A DNA stretch of 7,077 nt from Rubrivivax sp. (GTDB taxonomy: Bacteria; Pseudomonadota; Gammaproteobacteria; Burkholderiales; Burkholderiaceae_C). Numbering within the stretch: the stretch's first letter is position 1; each line of letters starts with the position of its first letter. The notes beneath the pieces are model-generated. The model was not told the DNA's origin, ran no database searches, and worked only from the letters and a program-made list of their open reading frames with translations. Positions 1 through 6,571 of this stretch are shown piece after piece. A program made the position numbers and the translations under genes. The stretch lies in NCBI GenBank assembly GCA_027484885.1, contig JAIXSD010000356.1, positions 1 through 7,077 of the forward strand, given 5' to 3'.

Positions 1-213
1 CAGCGGCAGGGCCAGGCCATGGAACTGGATGTCGGGGCCCAGCTCACCGGCCACGGCGGAACCGCGACTGCCGATCACGTGCACCCGATGGCCGAGCGCG
101 GCCTGGGCTTGGGCGAGATCGATGCAATGGCGTTCGCCGCCGGCGATGCGCGAAGAAAACACCACATGAACAATGGTGAGCGCGGGGCTGGAAGCGGGGC
201 TGGCGAGCGACAT
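1..213 (-). CDS. Glycosyltransferase family 4-like protein, N-terminal fragment (runs off left edge)
   Basis: On the minus strand, an ATG at 213-211 opens a frame of 71 codons with no stop before the window edge, so only the N-terminus is visible. After about 11 Ala/Ser/Pro-rich residues the protein has a short hydrophobic strand (LTIVHVVFSS), then a glycine-rich turn (IAGGERH), a helix (CIDLAQAQAALGH) and a second strand (RVHVIG). This strand-GGE-helix-GHxV pattern is typical of the first Rossmann repeat of GT4/GT-B glycosyltransferases, which move sugars from activated nucleotides, often onto lipopolysaccharide or exopolysaccharide. The start is supported by GAGG 8 bases upstream. An in-frame ATG at 285 would add 24 residues but lies in AT-rich DNA that looks non-coding. 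The gene is divergent from the sucrose locus and probably unrelated to it. The family call is fairly good; donor and acceptor are unknown. Confidence 0.72.
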   Translation of the reverse strand, partial: MSLASPASSPALTIVHVVFSSRIAGGERHCIDLAQAQAALGHRVHVIGSRGSAVAGELGPDIQFHGLALPL

Positions 214-267
214 ATCCGGGGCCTCAGAGGTGGGCGATAGGTGTATCAAAACGAAACCGCAGCAAAT

Positions 268-284
268 CTTAACAATGCTTAACA
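268..284. repeat. Direct repeat CTTAACA x2 with 10-bp period
   Basis: CTTAACA occurs at 268-274 and again at 278-284, separated by ATG, giving a repeat period of 10 bp, close to one helical turn. It lies in the AT-rich part of the divergent intergenic region, about 55-70 bp upstream of the glycosyltransferase start. Tandem half-sites in helical phase are typical of response-regulator binding sites. The assignment as a binding site is inference; only the repeat itself is seen. Confidence 0.4.
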
Positions 285-516
285 TTTCAATTCCACCGCA
301 CAGACCCCTTGTTTGCTGGGCTTGGGGCGAAAGGCGCAACCGGCGCGCCGCGCGGGCGCGGTGATCGAGACGCTCGGCTCGTGTTTGTTCGCGATGCGCG
401 CACATCGAAGCGTGTTGGGTGTTTTTTCTTTGCTTTTGCAGCAGCACACGGCTGCCACCGGATGGCGGGCCGCCGCGCGCCCGGTCAGCCGGCCGCCATG
501 CGCGCAGGGGCTGCGG

Positions 517-522
517 CACAAT
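517..522 (+). promoter_or_regulatory. Possible -10 box (CACAAT) for the lacI-type gene
   Basis: The string GGCACAATCCCCGCCC directly precedes the ATG at 531. CACAAT (517-522) matches four of the six bases of the -10 consensus and would put the transcription start at about 529-531, so the mRNA would be leaderless or nearly so. That fits the lack of any Shine-Dalgarno sequence before 531. No good -35 hexamer is seen 16-18 bp upstream, so confidence is low. Confidence 0.35.
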
Positions 523-530
523 CCCCGCCC

Positions 531-1652
531 ATGTCCAAGCGCTCCCCGTCCTCGGCCCCACCGGCACTGCCGCCGGCCGGGGTTTCTGCTGAATCACCCG
601 CGACGGCCTTGCCGGCCCAGTCCGCCGCAGCCGTCGGTCCGGCCGAGCAACGACGCTTGCAGATGGCCGACATCGCCCGCCTGGCCGGCGTGTCGGTGTC
701 CACCGTGTCGCGGGCGCTGAGCGGCAGCAAGCTGGTCAATGCCGAGACGCGCCAGCGCGTGGCCGAGCTGGCTCGCTCGCTGAACTACTCGATCAACCTC
801 GGCGCACAAAACCTGCGCCTGCAGAAGAACCGCACCGTGGCGGTGGTCGTGCCCTTCGAGGCAGCCTCGCGCCAGCACATCTCCGACCCCTTCTTTCTGG
901 CCCTGGTGGGCAGCATTGCCGATGCCCTGACGGACCAGGGCTACGACATGCTGCTCTCGCGCGTGGACGCCGAACACCTGGACCTGGCCGCGCAGTTCTA
1001 CGACTCGGGCAAGGCCATCGGCGTGATCATGGTGGGCCAGTGGCGCCACCACGACCAGCTCAACGCCCTGGCCGCACGCCAGCTGCCCCTGGTGGTCTGG
1101 GGCGGCGCCCTGCCGCAACAGCTCTACTGCACGGTGGGCGGCGACAACACCGACGGCGGCCTGCAAGCCACCCGCCATCTGCTGCAGCTGGGCCGGCGCC
1201 GCATCGCCTTCCTCGGTGACGCCGCCCTGCCCGAGGTCTGGCTGCGCCGCGAGGGCTACCAGCAGGCCTTGCGCGAAGCGGGCCTGCAGGCCGACCCCGC
1301 ACTGGAGCTGGCCCTGCCGTTTGAGCCCGGCGGTGCCCGCGCGGCGCTGGAACGCTGGCTGCCGCAGGCGCCGGCCTTCGACGCCGTGGTGGCCTGCAGC
1401 GATCTGCTGGCCTTGCAGGCCATCCACACCCTGCGTGCAGCGGGCCGGCGCGTGCCGGAGGACGTGGCGGTGGTCGGTTATGACGACATGCCCCTGGCCG
1501 CCTACTGCGACCCGCCGCTGAGCACCGTGCACCAGCCGGTGGCCGAGGCCGGGGCCGAACTGGTGGCCACGCTGATGGCCCAGCTGCGCGGTGAGCGCAG
1601 CCCCTCACGCACCCTCGGCGTGAGCTTGATCGTCCGGCGCAGCGCCGCCTGA
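531..1652 (+). CDS. LacI-family transcriptional repressor of the sucrose operon (SuxR/ScrR-like role)
   Basis: The frame encodes 373 residues from the ATG at 531 to TGA at 1650-1652. An Ala/Pro/Ser-rich extension of about 40 residues precedes the helix-turn-helix, which begins at Met45 (MADIARLAGVSVSTVSRALS) and is the classic LacI/GalR DNA-binding motif. A hinge helix follows near residues 90-100. The periplasmic-binding-like effector domain then ends in the family signature around 316-319 (GYDD) followed by STVHQP. Sugar-responsive LacI proteins bind palindromic operators and are usually released by the sugar or a phosphorylated derivative. The gene lies just upstream of, and codirectional with, the sucrose genes, and a perfect palindrome follows its stop, so it is very likely the local repressor. 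The start is uncertain: ATG 498 would lengthen it by 11 residues, and TTG 657 or ATG 663 would give a protein of more usual family length. The effector is not known. Confidence 0.9.
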   Translation: MSKRSPSSAPPALPPAGVSAESPATALPAQSAAAVGPAEQRRLQMADIARLAGVSVSTVSRALSGSKLVNAETRQRVAELARSLNYSINLGAQNLRLQKNRTVAVVVPFEAASRQHISDPFFLALVGSIADALTDQGYDMLLSRVDAEHLDLAAQFYDSGKAIGVIMVGQWRHHDQLNALAARQLPLVVWGGALPQQLYCTVGGDNTDGGLQATRHLLQLGRRRIAFLGDAALPEVWLRREGYQQALREAGLQADPALELALPFEPGGARAALERWLPQAPAFDAVVACSDLLALQAIHTLRAAGRRVPEDVAVVGYDDMPLAAYCDPPLSTVHQPVAEAGAELVATLMAQLRGERSPSRTLGVSLIVRRSAA

Positions 1653-1654
1653 CG

Positions 1655-1677
1655 ATCGATTGCAATAAATTTTGCAA
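1655..1677. promoter_or_regulatory. Second, imperfect operator-like site
   Basis: Positions 1655-1668 (ATCGATTGCAATAA) are identical over 14 bp to 1723-1736, which contains the right half of the perfect palindrome downstream. Here the left half is not conserved, because it overlaps the repressor's stop codon. However, a further TTGCAA follows at 1672-1677, so two TTGCAA boxes sit 12 bp apart (1660-1665 and 1672-1677). The two copies are 68 bp apart, about 6.5 helical turns. I infer an auxiliary operator allowing cooperative or looped repression; it could instead be a decayed duplicate. Confidence 0.5.
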
Positions 1678-1717
1678 AAACCTTGTTGCGACGAGGCGGA
1701 TACGCGTTTTCCCTTGT

Positions 1718-1733
1718 TTGCAATCGATTGCAA
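1718..1733. promoter_or_regulatory. Perfect 16-bp LacI-type operator TTGCAATCGATTGCAA
   Basis: The 16 bases are an exact inverted repeat with the central CG dinucleotide typical of LacI/GalR operators. The site lies 66 bp after the repressor gene and 141 bp before the receptor start codon. Its left half doubles as the -35 box of the predicted promoter, so bound repressor would block RNA polymerase directly. The palindrome is directly seen; its assignment to the adjacent LacI protein is inference from position and family. Confidence 0.8.
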
Positions 1734-1746
1734 TAAGTTCCAGAAT
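1718..1746 (+). promoter_or_regulatory. Predicted sigma-70-type promoter of the sucrose operon
   Basis: TTGCAA (1718-1723) matches the TTGACA -35 consensus at four of six positions. After a spacer of exactly 17 bp, CAGAAT (1741-1746) matches TATAAT at four of six. The predicted transcript would start near 1753, leaving a leader of about 120 bases before the receptor gene. The overlap with the operator supports the pair, but neither box is strong. Confidence 0.5.
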
Positions 1747-1795
1747 AGTGCCCAAGAAGACGGCAGTGGTGCACGATGCCCCAAAAGGCAGCAAG

Positions 1796-1823
1796 CCCGC
1801 GAGCGGTCTCGATGTTCCGCGGG
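1796..1823 (+). other. Potential stem-loop in the operon leader
   Basis: CCCGCG (1796-1801) and CGCGGG (1818-1823) can pair, leaving a 16-base loop, within the predicted untranslated leader of the receptor mRNA. GCGG/CCGC within the same segment offers an alternative pairing. No T-tract follows, so it is not a standard terminator. In DNA this GC-rich it may be fortuitous. Confidence 0.3.
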
Positions 1824-1873
1824 TCGCGCCGCCTTCCCTGAGCGTGACCCGCCCCTCCAAGGAGACAGACACC

Positions 1874-4183
1874 ATGCGACAGCACCAGCCCTCGTTCCCC
1901 ACCACGACCTTCTCCCGCCGAGCTGCCCGCCCGGCCCTGGCCGCCATCACCCTGGCCCTGCTGCAACTGCCGGCCCTGGCCCAGCAAGCGGCCGCGCCCG
2001 CCGGCGAGGCCGAAGCGACCCAGGACAGCAAGCAAGACAAACTGAAGCTCAATCAAGTGGTGGTGACCGGCAGCTCGGTGCGCACGACCAAGATGAAGCA
2101 AAGCCTCTCGGTCAGCTCCATCGACAGCGAACAGATTGCCAAGACCGGCGCCAGCAACGCAGCCGAGCTGCTGCGCAGCGTGCCGGGCCTGCGCTCGGAA
2201 TCGACCGGCGGCGAGGGCAATGCCAACGTCACCGTGCGCGGCGTGCCGCTGTCGGCCGGTGGCTCGCGCTATGTGCAGATGCAGGAAGACGGCCTGCCCG
2301 TGCTGCTCTTCGGTGACATCTCCTTCGGCACCGCCGACCAGTTCCTGCGCGCCGACTACAGCACGGCCCGCCTGGAGGTGGTGCGCGGCGGTTCGGCCTC
2401 CACCCTGGCGTCCAACTCGCCCGGCGGCCTGATCAACTTCATCAGCAAGACCGGCGCCGGCAAGCCCGCCGGTGCCATCGGCCTGAGCGTGGGCCTGGAC
2501 GACCGCCTGATGCGCCTCGATGCCGACTACGGCGGCAGCATCGGCAATGGCACCAGCTTCCACATCGGTGGCTTCCAGCGCATCGGCGAAGGCGGCCGGC
2601 CGACCGGCATGAATGTCGAAAACGGCGGCCAGATCCGCGCCAAGCTGACGCAGAAAATCGACGCGGGCTATGTCAGCGTCAGCCTCAAGGCCTTGAACGA
2701 CCGCACGCCCTCCTTCATGCCGGTGCCCGTCACGGTGGACAAGGGCACGATCCGCACCATCTCCGGCATCGACCCGCGCACCGCCTTCTTCATCACCCCC
2801 AGCCTGGCCAAAGACACCGGCTACAACAAGGACGGCGGCACCACGACCAGCAACACCCGCGACGGCCTGCGCATCAAGAGCCTGGCCCTGGGCTTCGAGG
2901 CCGGCCTGGATCTGGGCAATGGCTTCAGCGTGGAAGAGAAGTTCCGCAAGGCCAGCAACTCGGGCCGCTTCATCGCACTCTTCCCAGCCGACAACGGCAA
3001 CAACGGCGCGTCCAATTCCTTCACCGGCACCTTGTTCAACACCTCGCTGGACAACTTTGACAACACCTTCAACGACCTGAAGCTGAGCAAGGTGATGCAG
3101 AGCGAGGGCGTCAAGACCACCCTGGTCGCCGGCCTGTTCTACGGCGTGCAGAACGTGGCCCAGACCTGGTTCTGGAACCAGTACAAGCTCAGCATGCAGG
3201 GCGAAGGCTCGCAGGTGCTGAACGCCGCCGGCCAAGCCGGCACCGGCCCGATCGCTGAAGGCTGGACCACCTGGGGAGGCTGCTGCACGCGCACTTTTGA
3301 CGTGCAATACACCCAGACCTCGCCCTATGCCGCGGCTTCAGTCGAACTGGGCAGCTTGATCCTCGACGGCAGCCTGCGCCGCGATGAGCAAAAGGCCAGC
3401 GGCTACACCCTGTCGGGCAACAACACGGCCAAGACCTGGGACGCCAGCAGCCAGAAGACGGTCAACTACAAGGTCGGCCACACCTCCTACTCGCTGGGTG
3501 CCAATTACAGCGTGACGCCCAATCTGGCCGGATTCGCCCGCGTCAGCAACGGCGTGTCCTTCAGCGCCGACCGCCTGCTCTACGGCAACCCGCTGGACGG
3601 CTCGGTGCCCATCAGCGTCAACGAGATCGACCAAGTCGAAGGCGGCCTGAAATGGCGCCAGGCCGGCCTGAGCCTGTTCGCCACCGTGTTCAACGCCCGC
3701 ACGACCGAAAGCAATTTCGAGGTCACCACCCAAAAGTTCAGCGCCAACAAGTACAAGGCCAGCGGTCTGGAACTGGAAGCAGCCTACAGCTGGGGCGACT
3801 TCAGCCTCAGCGGCGGCGCCACCTTCACCAGCGCCAAGATCAAGGCCTCGAACGACGCCAGCATCGTCGGCAAGAAGCCGCGCCGTCAGGCCAACTTCGT
3901 CTACCAGCTGGCACCGAGCGTGATGCTGGGCCAGATCGAGCTGGGCGCCGCCCTGGTCGGCTCGGGCAAGTCCTACGGTGACGATGCCAACACCATCACC
4001 ATGAAGGGCTACACCCTGGTCAACGCCTTTGTGAACGTGCCCCTGGGTGACAAGGCCCAGCTCTCGCTCTCGGCCAACAATCTGTTCAACACCCTGGCCT
4101 ATACCGAGATCGAGGGCGATGGCCATGCCGCACGCGCCTTCAACGGCCGCAGCCTGCGCGCCACGCTCAAGTACAACTTCTGA
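1874..4183 (+). CDS. TonB-dependent outer-membrane receptor, probable sucrose transporter (SuxA-like)
   Basis: The protein has 769 residues. ATG 1874 is chosen because AAGGAG (1859-1864) sits 9 bases upstream and a signal peptide follows: basic residues 15-19, a hydrophobic core at about 21-35, and likely cleavage after Ala36 (ALA/QQ). A TonB-box-like stretch lies at about 57-66 (LKLNQVVVTG). The plug domain follows to about residue 200, with VRGG (170-173) and NSPGGLINFISKTG (181-194) as typical plug-end motifs. The rest is beta-barrel, ending in an alternating strand with terminal Phe (LRATLKYNF), the outer-membrane insertion signal. There is no N-terminal signalling extension. Such receptors import scarce substrates across the outer membrane with TonB-ExbBD energy. 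Sucrose is inferred from the downstream transporter, kinase and phosphorylase. The only two cysteines are adjacent (470-471) in a probable loop. This is the first gene of the operon. Confidence 0.93.
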   Translation: MRQHQPSFPTTTFSRRAARPALAAITLALLQLPALAQQAAAPAGEAEATQDSKQDKLKLNQVVVTGSSVRTTKMKQSLSVSSIDSEQIAKTGASNAAELLRSVPGLRSESTGGEGNANVTVRGVPLSAGGSRYVQMQEDGLPVLLFGDISFGTADQFLRADYSTARLEVVRGGSASTLASNSPGGLINFISKTGAGKPAGAIGLSVGLDDRLMRLDADYGGSIGNGTSFHIGGFQRIGEGGRPTGMNVENGGQIRAKLTQKIDAGYVSVSLKALNDRTPSFMPVPVTVDKGTIRTISGIDPRTAFFITPSLAKDTGYNKDGGTTTSNTRDGLRIKSLALGFEAGLDLGNGFSVEEKFRKASNSGRFIALFPADNGNNGASNSFTGTLFNTSLDNFDNTFNDLKLSKVMQSEGVKTTLVAGLFYGVQNVAQTWFWNQYKLSMQGEGSQVLNAAGQAGTGPIAEGWTTWGGCCTRTFDVQYTQTSPYAAASVELGSLILDGSLRRDEQKASGYTLSGNNTAKTWDASSQKTVNYKVGHTSYSLGANYSVTPNLAGFARVSNGVSFSADRLLYGNPLDGSVPISVNEIDQVEGGLKWRQAGLSLFATVFNARTTESNFEVTTQKFSANKYKASGLELEAAYSWGDFSLSGGATFTSAKIKASNDASIVGKKPRRQANFVYQLAPSVMLGQIELGAALVGSGKSYGDDANTITMKGYTLVNAFVNVPLGDKAQLSLSANNLFNTLAYTEIEGDGHAARAFNGRSLRATLKYNF

Positions 4184-4196
4184 TCGCGGCGGCCCC

Positions 4197-5213
4197 ATGC
4201 AACAGCCTAGCTCTGCCGTCTTGCTGGTGGGCGAGGCGCTGGTGGACGAGTTCCACGAGCGCCAGGTCGCCGGCGGCGCGCCCTTCAATGTGGCGCGCTC
4301 GCTGGGCGCCTTGCTGGCCACGGGGCCCGGGTCGCAAGCCCCGGTGTGCTTGGTCAGCCGCATCGGCCACGGCGATGCCGGCGGCGCCCTGATCCGCGCC
4401 AGCCTGCAACGCTTCGGCCTGGCGACCGATGCCGTGCAGATCGACACCACGCAGGCCACCGGTCGCGTCACCGTCAGCGAGCAATTCGCCGCCGATGGCA
4501 GCCCGGCCGGCCACAGTTTTCACATCCACACGCCGGCCGCCTGGGACTTCATCGCCGCCGAGCCGGCCTTGGCCGCGCTCGAAACCTTGCGGCCGCGCTT
4601 CTTCTACTTCGGCACGCTGGCCCAGCGCGCTGCGGTTTCCGGCGCCAGCATCCAGGCCCTGGCCGAGCGCGCACGAGGCTTGGGCTGCACGCGTTACCTG
4701 GACCTGAACCTGCGCGCCGGTACCGACACGCCCGAGCTGGCCGCCGCCTCGCTGGCCCAAGCCGATTGGCTCAAGGTCAATGACGAGGAGCTGGACCTGC
4801 TGCTGCGCTGGTTTGGCCGCGCGGGTGATGCCGCGCTGAACCCGCTGGGCGAGGCCCAGGCCTTGAGCCCAGCCGTGGCGACGCTGATGCAGCGCTTCGG
4901 CCTGCAGCAGCTGATCCTGACCCGCGGCAGCGCGGGCTATGCCGCCTTCGCTGCGGACGGTGCGCTGCTGGCCCAAGGGCCAGGTCTTGCCCTGCCGCGC
5001 ATGGTCGACACCGTGGGTGCTGGCGACGCCTTCAGCGCCATGTTGCTGGCCGCCCAACTGAGCGGGCAAGCCTTGGCCAACAGCCTGGCCTTGGCCAATG
5101 GCTATGCCGCAGCCCTGTGTGGCGAGCGCGGCCCCATGCCGGAGGACGACGCCTTCTTCCTGCCCTGGAGGCAGGTCTTGAAGACCGCAATGCCAAGGGG
5201 CGAGGCCGCATGA
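4197..5213 (+). CDS. PfkB-family carbohydrate kinase, probable fructokinase
   Basis: The 338-residue protein carries both hallmarks of ribokinase/PfkB sugar kinases: an N-terminal glycine motif (GGAPFNVARSLGAL, from residue 26) that closes over the sugar, and a C-terminal DTVGAGDAF motif in which Asp277 of GAGD (274-277) is the expected catalytic base beside the ATP anion hole. The GGAPFNVA form is common in bacterial fructokinases. It would phosphorylate the fructose released by the downstream sucrose phosphorylase to fructose-6-phosphate in the cytoplasm. The start ATG 4197 lies 13 bases after the receptor stop, with only a weak GCGGCGG ribosome site, so translation may depend on coupling. 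The end overlaps the next gene as ATGA. It is somewhat longer than the usual 300-310 residues, with a probable insertion near residues 200-225. Sugar specificity is inferred mainly from context. Confidence 0.88.
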   Translation: MQQPSSAVLLVGEALVDEFHERQVAGGAPFNVARSLGALLATGPGSQAPVCLVSRIGHGDAGGALIRASLQRFGLATDAVQIDTTQATGRVTVSEQFAADGSPAGHSFHIHTPAAWDFIAAEPALAALETLRPRFFYFGTLAQRAAVSGASIQALAERARGLGCTRYLDLNLRAGTDTPELAAASLAQADWLKVNDEELDLLLRWFGRAGDAALNPLGEAQALSPAVATLMQRFGLQQLILTRGSAGYAAFAADGALLAQGPGLALPRMVDTVGAGDAFSAMLLAAQLSGQALANSLALANGYAAALCGERGPMPEDDAFFLPWRQVLKTAMPRGEAA

Positions 5214-6553
5214 ATCACGCCAGCAAACCCAGACTCAGCTTCTGGCAGATCGTCAACATGAACATCGGATTCTTCGGCATCCAGTTCAGCTTCGGTCTGC
5301 AGCAGAGCAATATGAGCCCGATCTACCAGTACCTGGGCGCGGACGAAGCCAGCCTGCCCCTGCTCTGGCTGGCCGGGCCCATGACCGGCTTGCTGGTGCA
5401 GCCTCTGGTGGGCGCTTTCAGCGATCGCACCGTCAGCCGCTGGGGCCGGCGCACACCCTACTTCCTGATCGGCGCCCTGCTCTGCAGCCTGGGCCTGCTG
5501 ATCATGCCTTTCAGCCCGACGCTGTGGTTTGCCGCCGGCCTGCTCTGGATCCTGGACGCGGCCAACAACGTGACCATGGAGCCCTACCGCGCCTACGTCT
5601 CGGACCGGCTCAATCCCAGCCAGCATTCCCTGGGCTTCCTGACCCAAAGCGCGTTCACCGGCCTGGCCCAGACCCTGGCCTACCTCGCGCCCACCTTGCT
5701 GGTGCTGATGGGCATGGACAAGGACGCGCTGGGCAGCAACAACATCCCCCAGATCACCCTGACGGCTTTTCTCATCGGTGCCGTGTTCTCCATCAGCACG
5801 GTCTGGTGGTCGGTGCGGCGGGTGCCCGAGCTGCCGCTGAGCGCCGACGAGCTGGCGCAGATGCGCCAGCAGCCGCGCGGCCTGGGCGCGGCCCTGCGCG
5901 AGATCTGGAGCGCGCTGCGCGAGATGCCGCGCACCATGCGCCAGCTCTGGTGGATGAAGCTGTTCCAGTGGTACGCCATGATGTGCTACTGGATTTACAT
6001 CGTGCCCTCCCTGGCGCTGACCTTGTTCCAGAGCAGTGACCCGCATTCCGCCGGCTTTCGCGAAGCCGGCTTGGTGAACGGGCAGATTGGCGGCTTCTAC
6101 AACTTCGTCGCCTTCCTTGCGGCCTTTGCGATGGTGCCCTTCACCCGGCGCTTTGGACCGAAGCGGGTGCATGCGCTGTGCCTGGTGCTGGCCGGCGCCG
6201 GCATGTGGGCCATCCCCGAGATCCAGAACCGCTGGCTGCTGCTGCTGCCCATGCTGGGCGTGGGCCTGGCCTGGGCCAGCATCATGGGCAACCCCTATGT
6301 GCTGCTGGCCGGCAGCATCCCGCCAGAGCGCGCCGGGGTGTACATGGGCATTTTCAATATGTTCATCGTCATCCCCATGCTGATCCAGATGGTGACGCTG
6401 CCGCTGATTTATCACAGCCTGCTGGGCGGCCGCCCGGACCATGTGATCCGCCTGGCCGGCGCCCTGCTGGTCTGCGCCGCCATCGCCATGCTGCGGGTGC
6501 AAACCCAGGCACGCCCGACCCCCTTGCCCGAGAACGAAGCCGGCGTGGCCTGA
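5210..6553 (+). CDS. MFS/GPH-type inner-membrane sugar transporter, probable sucrose carrier (SuxC-like)
   Basis: The 447-residue protein is strongly hydrophobic, with about twelve predicted membrane helices. After the second helix it has the cytoplasmic loop [14 protein letters not shown] (71-84), the RxGRR version of the MFS loop 2-3 motif seen in GPH carriers and plant SUT sucrose transporters. The N-terminal segment [20 protein letters not shown] (20-39) is typical of bacterial MFS proteins encoded beside TonB-dependent sugar receptors. A hydrophilic central loop lies at about 205-245. It probably moves sucrose with protons from periplasm to cytoplasm, taking over from the outer-membrane receptor. 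The ATG at 5210 overlaps the kinase TGA (5211-5213), and AAGGGG/GAGG lies 4-9 bases upstream, so the two genes are translationally coupled. Sucrose specificity rests on homology pattern and neighbours; another disaccharide is possible but less likely. Confidence 0.9.
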   Translation: MNHASKPRLSFWQIVNMNIGFFGIQFSFGLQQSNMSPIYQYLGADEASLPLLWLAGPMTGLLVQPLVGAFSDRTVSRWGRRTPYFLIGALLCSLGLLIMPFSPTLWFAAGLLWILDAANNVTMEPYRAYVSDRLNPSQHSLGFLTQSAFTGLAQTLAYLAPTLLVLMGMDKDALGSNNIPQITLTAFLIGAVFSISTVWWSVRRVPELPLSADELAQMRQQPRGLGAALREIWSALREMPRTMRQLWWMKLFQWYAMMCYWIYIVPSLALTLFQSSDPHSAGFREAGLVNGQIGGFYNFVAFLAAFAMVPFTRRFGPKRVHALCLVLAGAGMWAIPEIQNRWLLLLPMLGVGLAWASIMGNPYVLLAGSIPPERAGVYMGIFNMFIVIPMLIQMVTLPLIYHSLLGGRPDHVIRLAGALLVCAAIAMLRVQTQARPTPLPENEAGVA

Positions 6554-6562
6554 GCCACGCCG
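6541..6562 (+). other. Intercistronic 9-bp stem-loop across the transporter stop codon
   Basis: CGGCGTGGC (6541-6549) and GCCACGCCG (6554-6562) are exact reverse complements with a 4-base loop CTGA that contains the transporter's TGA. The stem ends 9 bases before the phosphorylase ATG. No run of T follows, so it is not a normal intrinsic terminator. It could stabilise the upstream mRNA, tune expression of the downstream gene, or be incidental. Confidence 0.5.
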
Positions 6563-6571
6563 CCCACCGAC

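Larger units (their letters stand above)
214..530. other. Divergent intergenic region between glycosyltransferase and lacI-type gene
   Basis: This 317-base stretch separates two divergent genes and should hold the promoters of both. Positions 241-300 are distinctly AT-rich compared with the rest of the window. A T-rich tract lies at 421-438. The remainder is very GC-rich with small palindromes, such as the 10-bp CGGCGCGCCG at 341-350. The frame of the downstream regulator stays open back to about 309, but that part is Arg/Ala-rich translation without recognisable domain character, so I treat it as non-coding. No copy of the TTGCAATCGATTGCAA operator is seen here. I could not fix a convincing -35/-10 pair for the minus-strand gene. 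Confidence 0.6.

Noticed and set aside
19..240. Plus-strand open frame of 73 codons at the left edge
   Set aside because: It overlaps the minus-strand frame, which has a recognisable glycosyltransferase N-terminus and ribosome site. The plus-strand translation has no such features.
392..438. Hairpin CGATG/CATCG (392-407) followed by the T-rich tract at 421-438 as a terminator
   Set aside because: The stem is weak (5 bp), the T-tract begins 13 bases later, and no plus-strand gene ends just upstream that would need it.
309..530. N-terminal extension of the LacI frame back to a TTG at 309
   Set aside because: It would give a 447-residue protein, far longer than the family. The extra sequence is Arg/Gly/Ala-rich, includes a run of Phe from a T-tract, and lacks domain character.
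1635..1673. Possible terminator at the end of the LacI gene (CGGCG-CAG-CGCCG hairpin at 1635-1647)
   Set aside because: The stem is only 5 bp, lies inside the coding sequence, and the nearest short T run (1669-1673) is about 20 bases away.
1718..1873. Receptor start at the TTG of 1718
   Set aside because: It would place translated sequence through the operator and bury the signal peptide about 52 residues inside the protein. ATG 1874 has a good ribosome site and an immediate signal peptide.
1502..3307. A 601-codon open frame on the minus strand opposite the LacI and receptor genes
   Set aside because: It is a shadow of the real genes: high-GC codon bias keeps the opposite frame free of stops. 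The translation is Ala/Gly/His/Gln-rich with no domain, and the plus-strand genes have clear family motifs.
3338..5069. Minus-strand open frames of 377 (3338-4471) and 300 (4167-5069) codons opposite the receptor and kinase genes
   Set aside because: They show the same compositional artefact. They cross the receptor/kinase boundary and overlap each other without any family signature.
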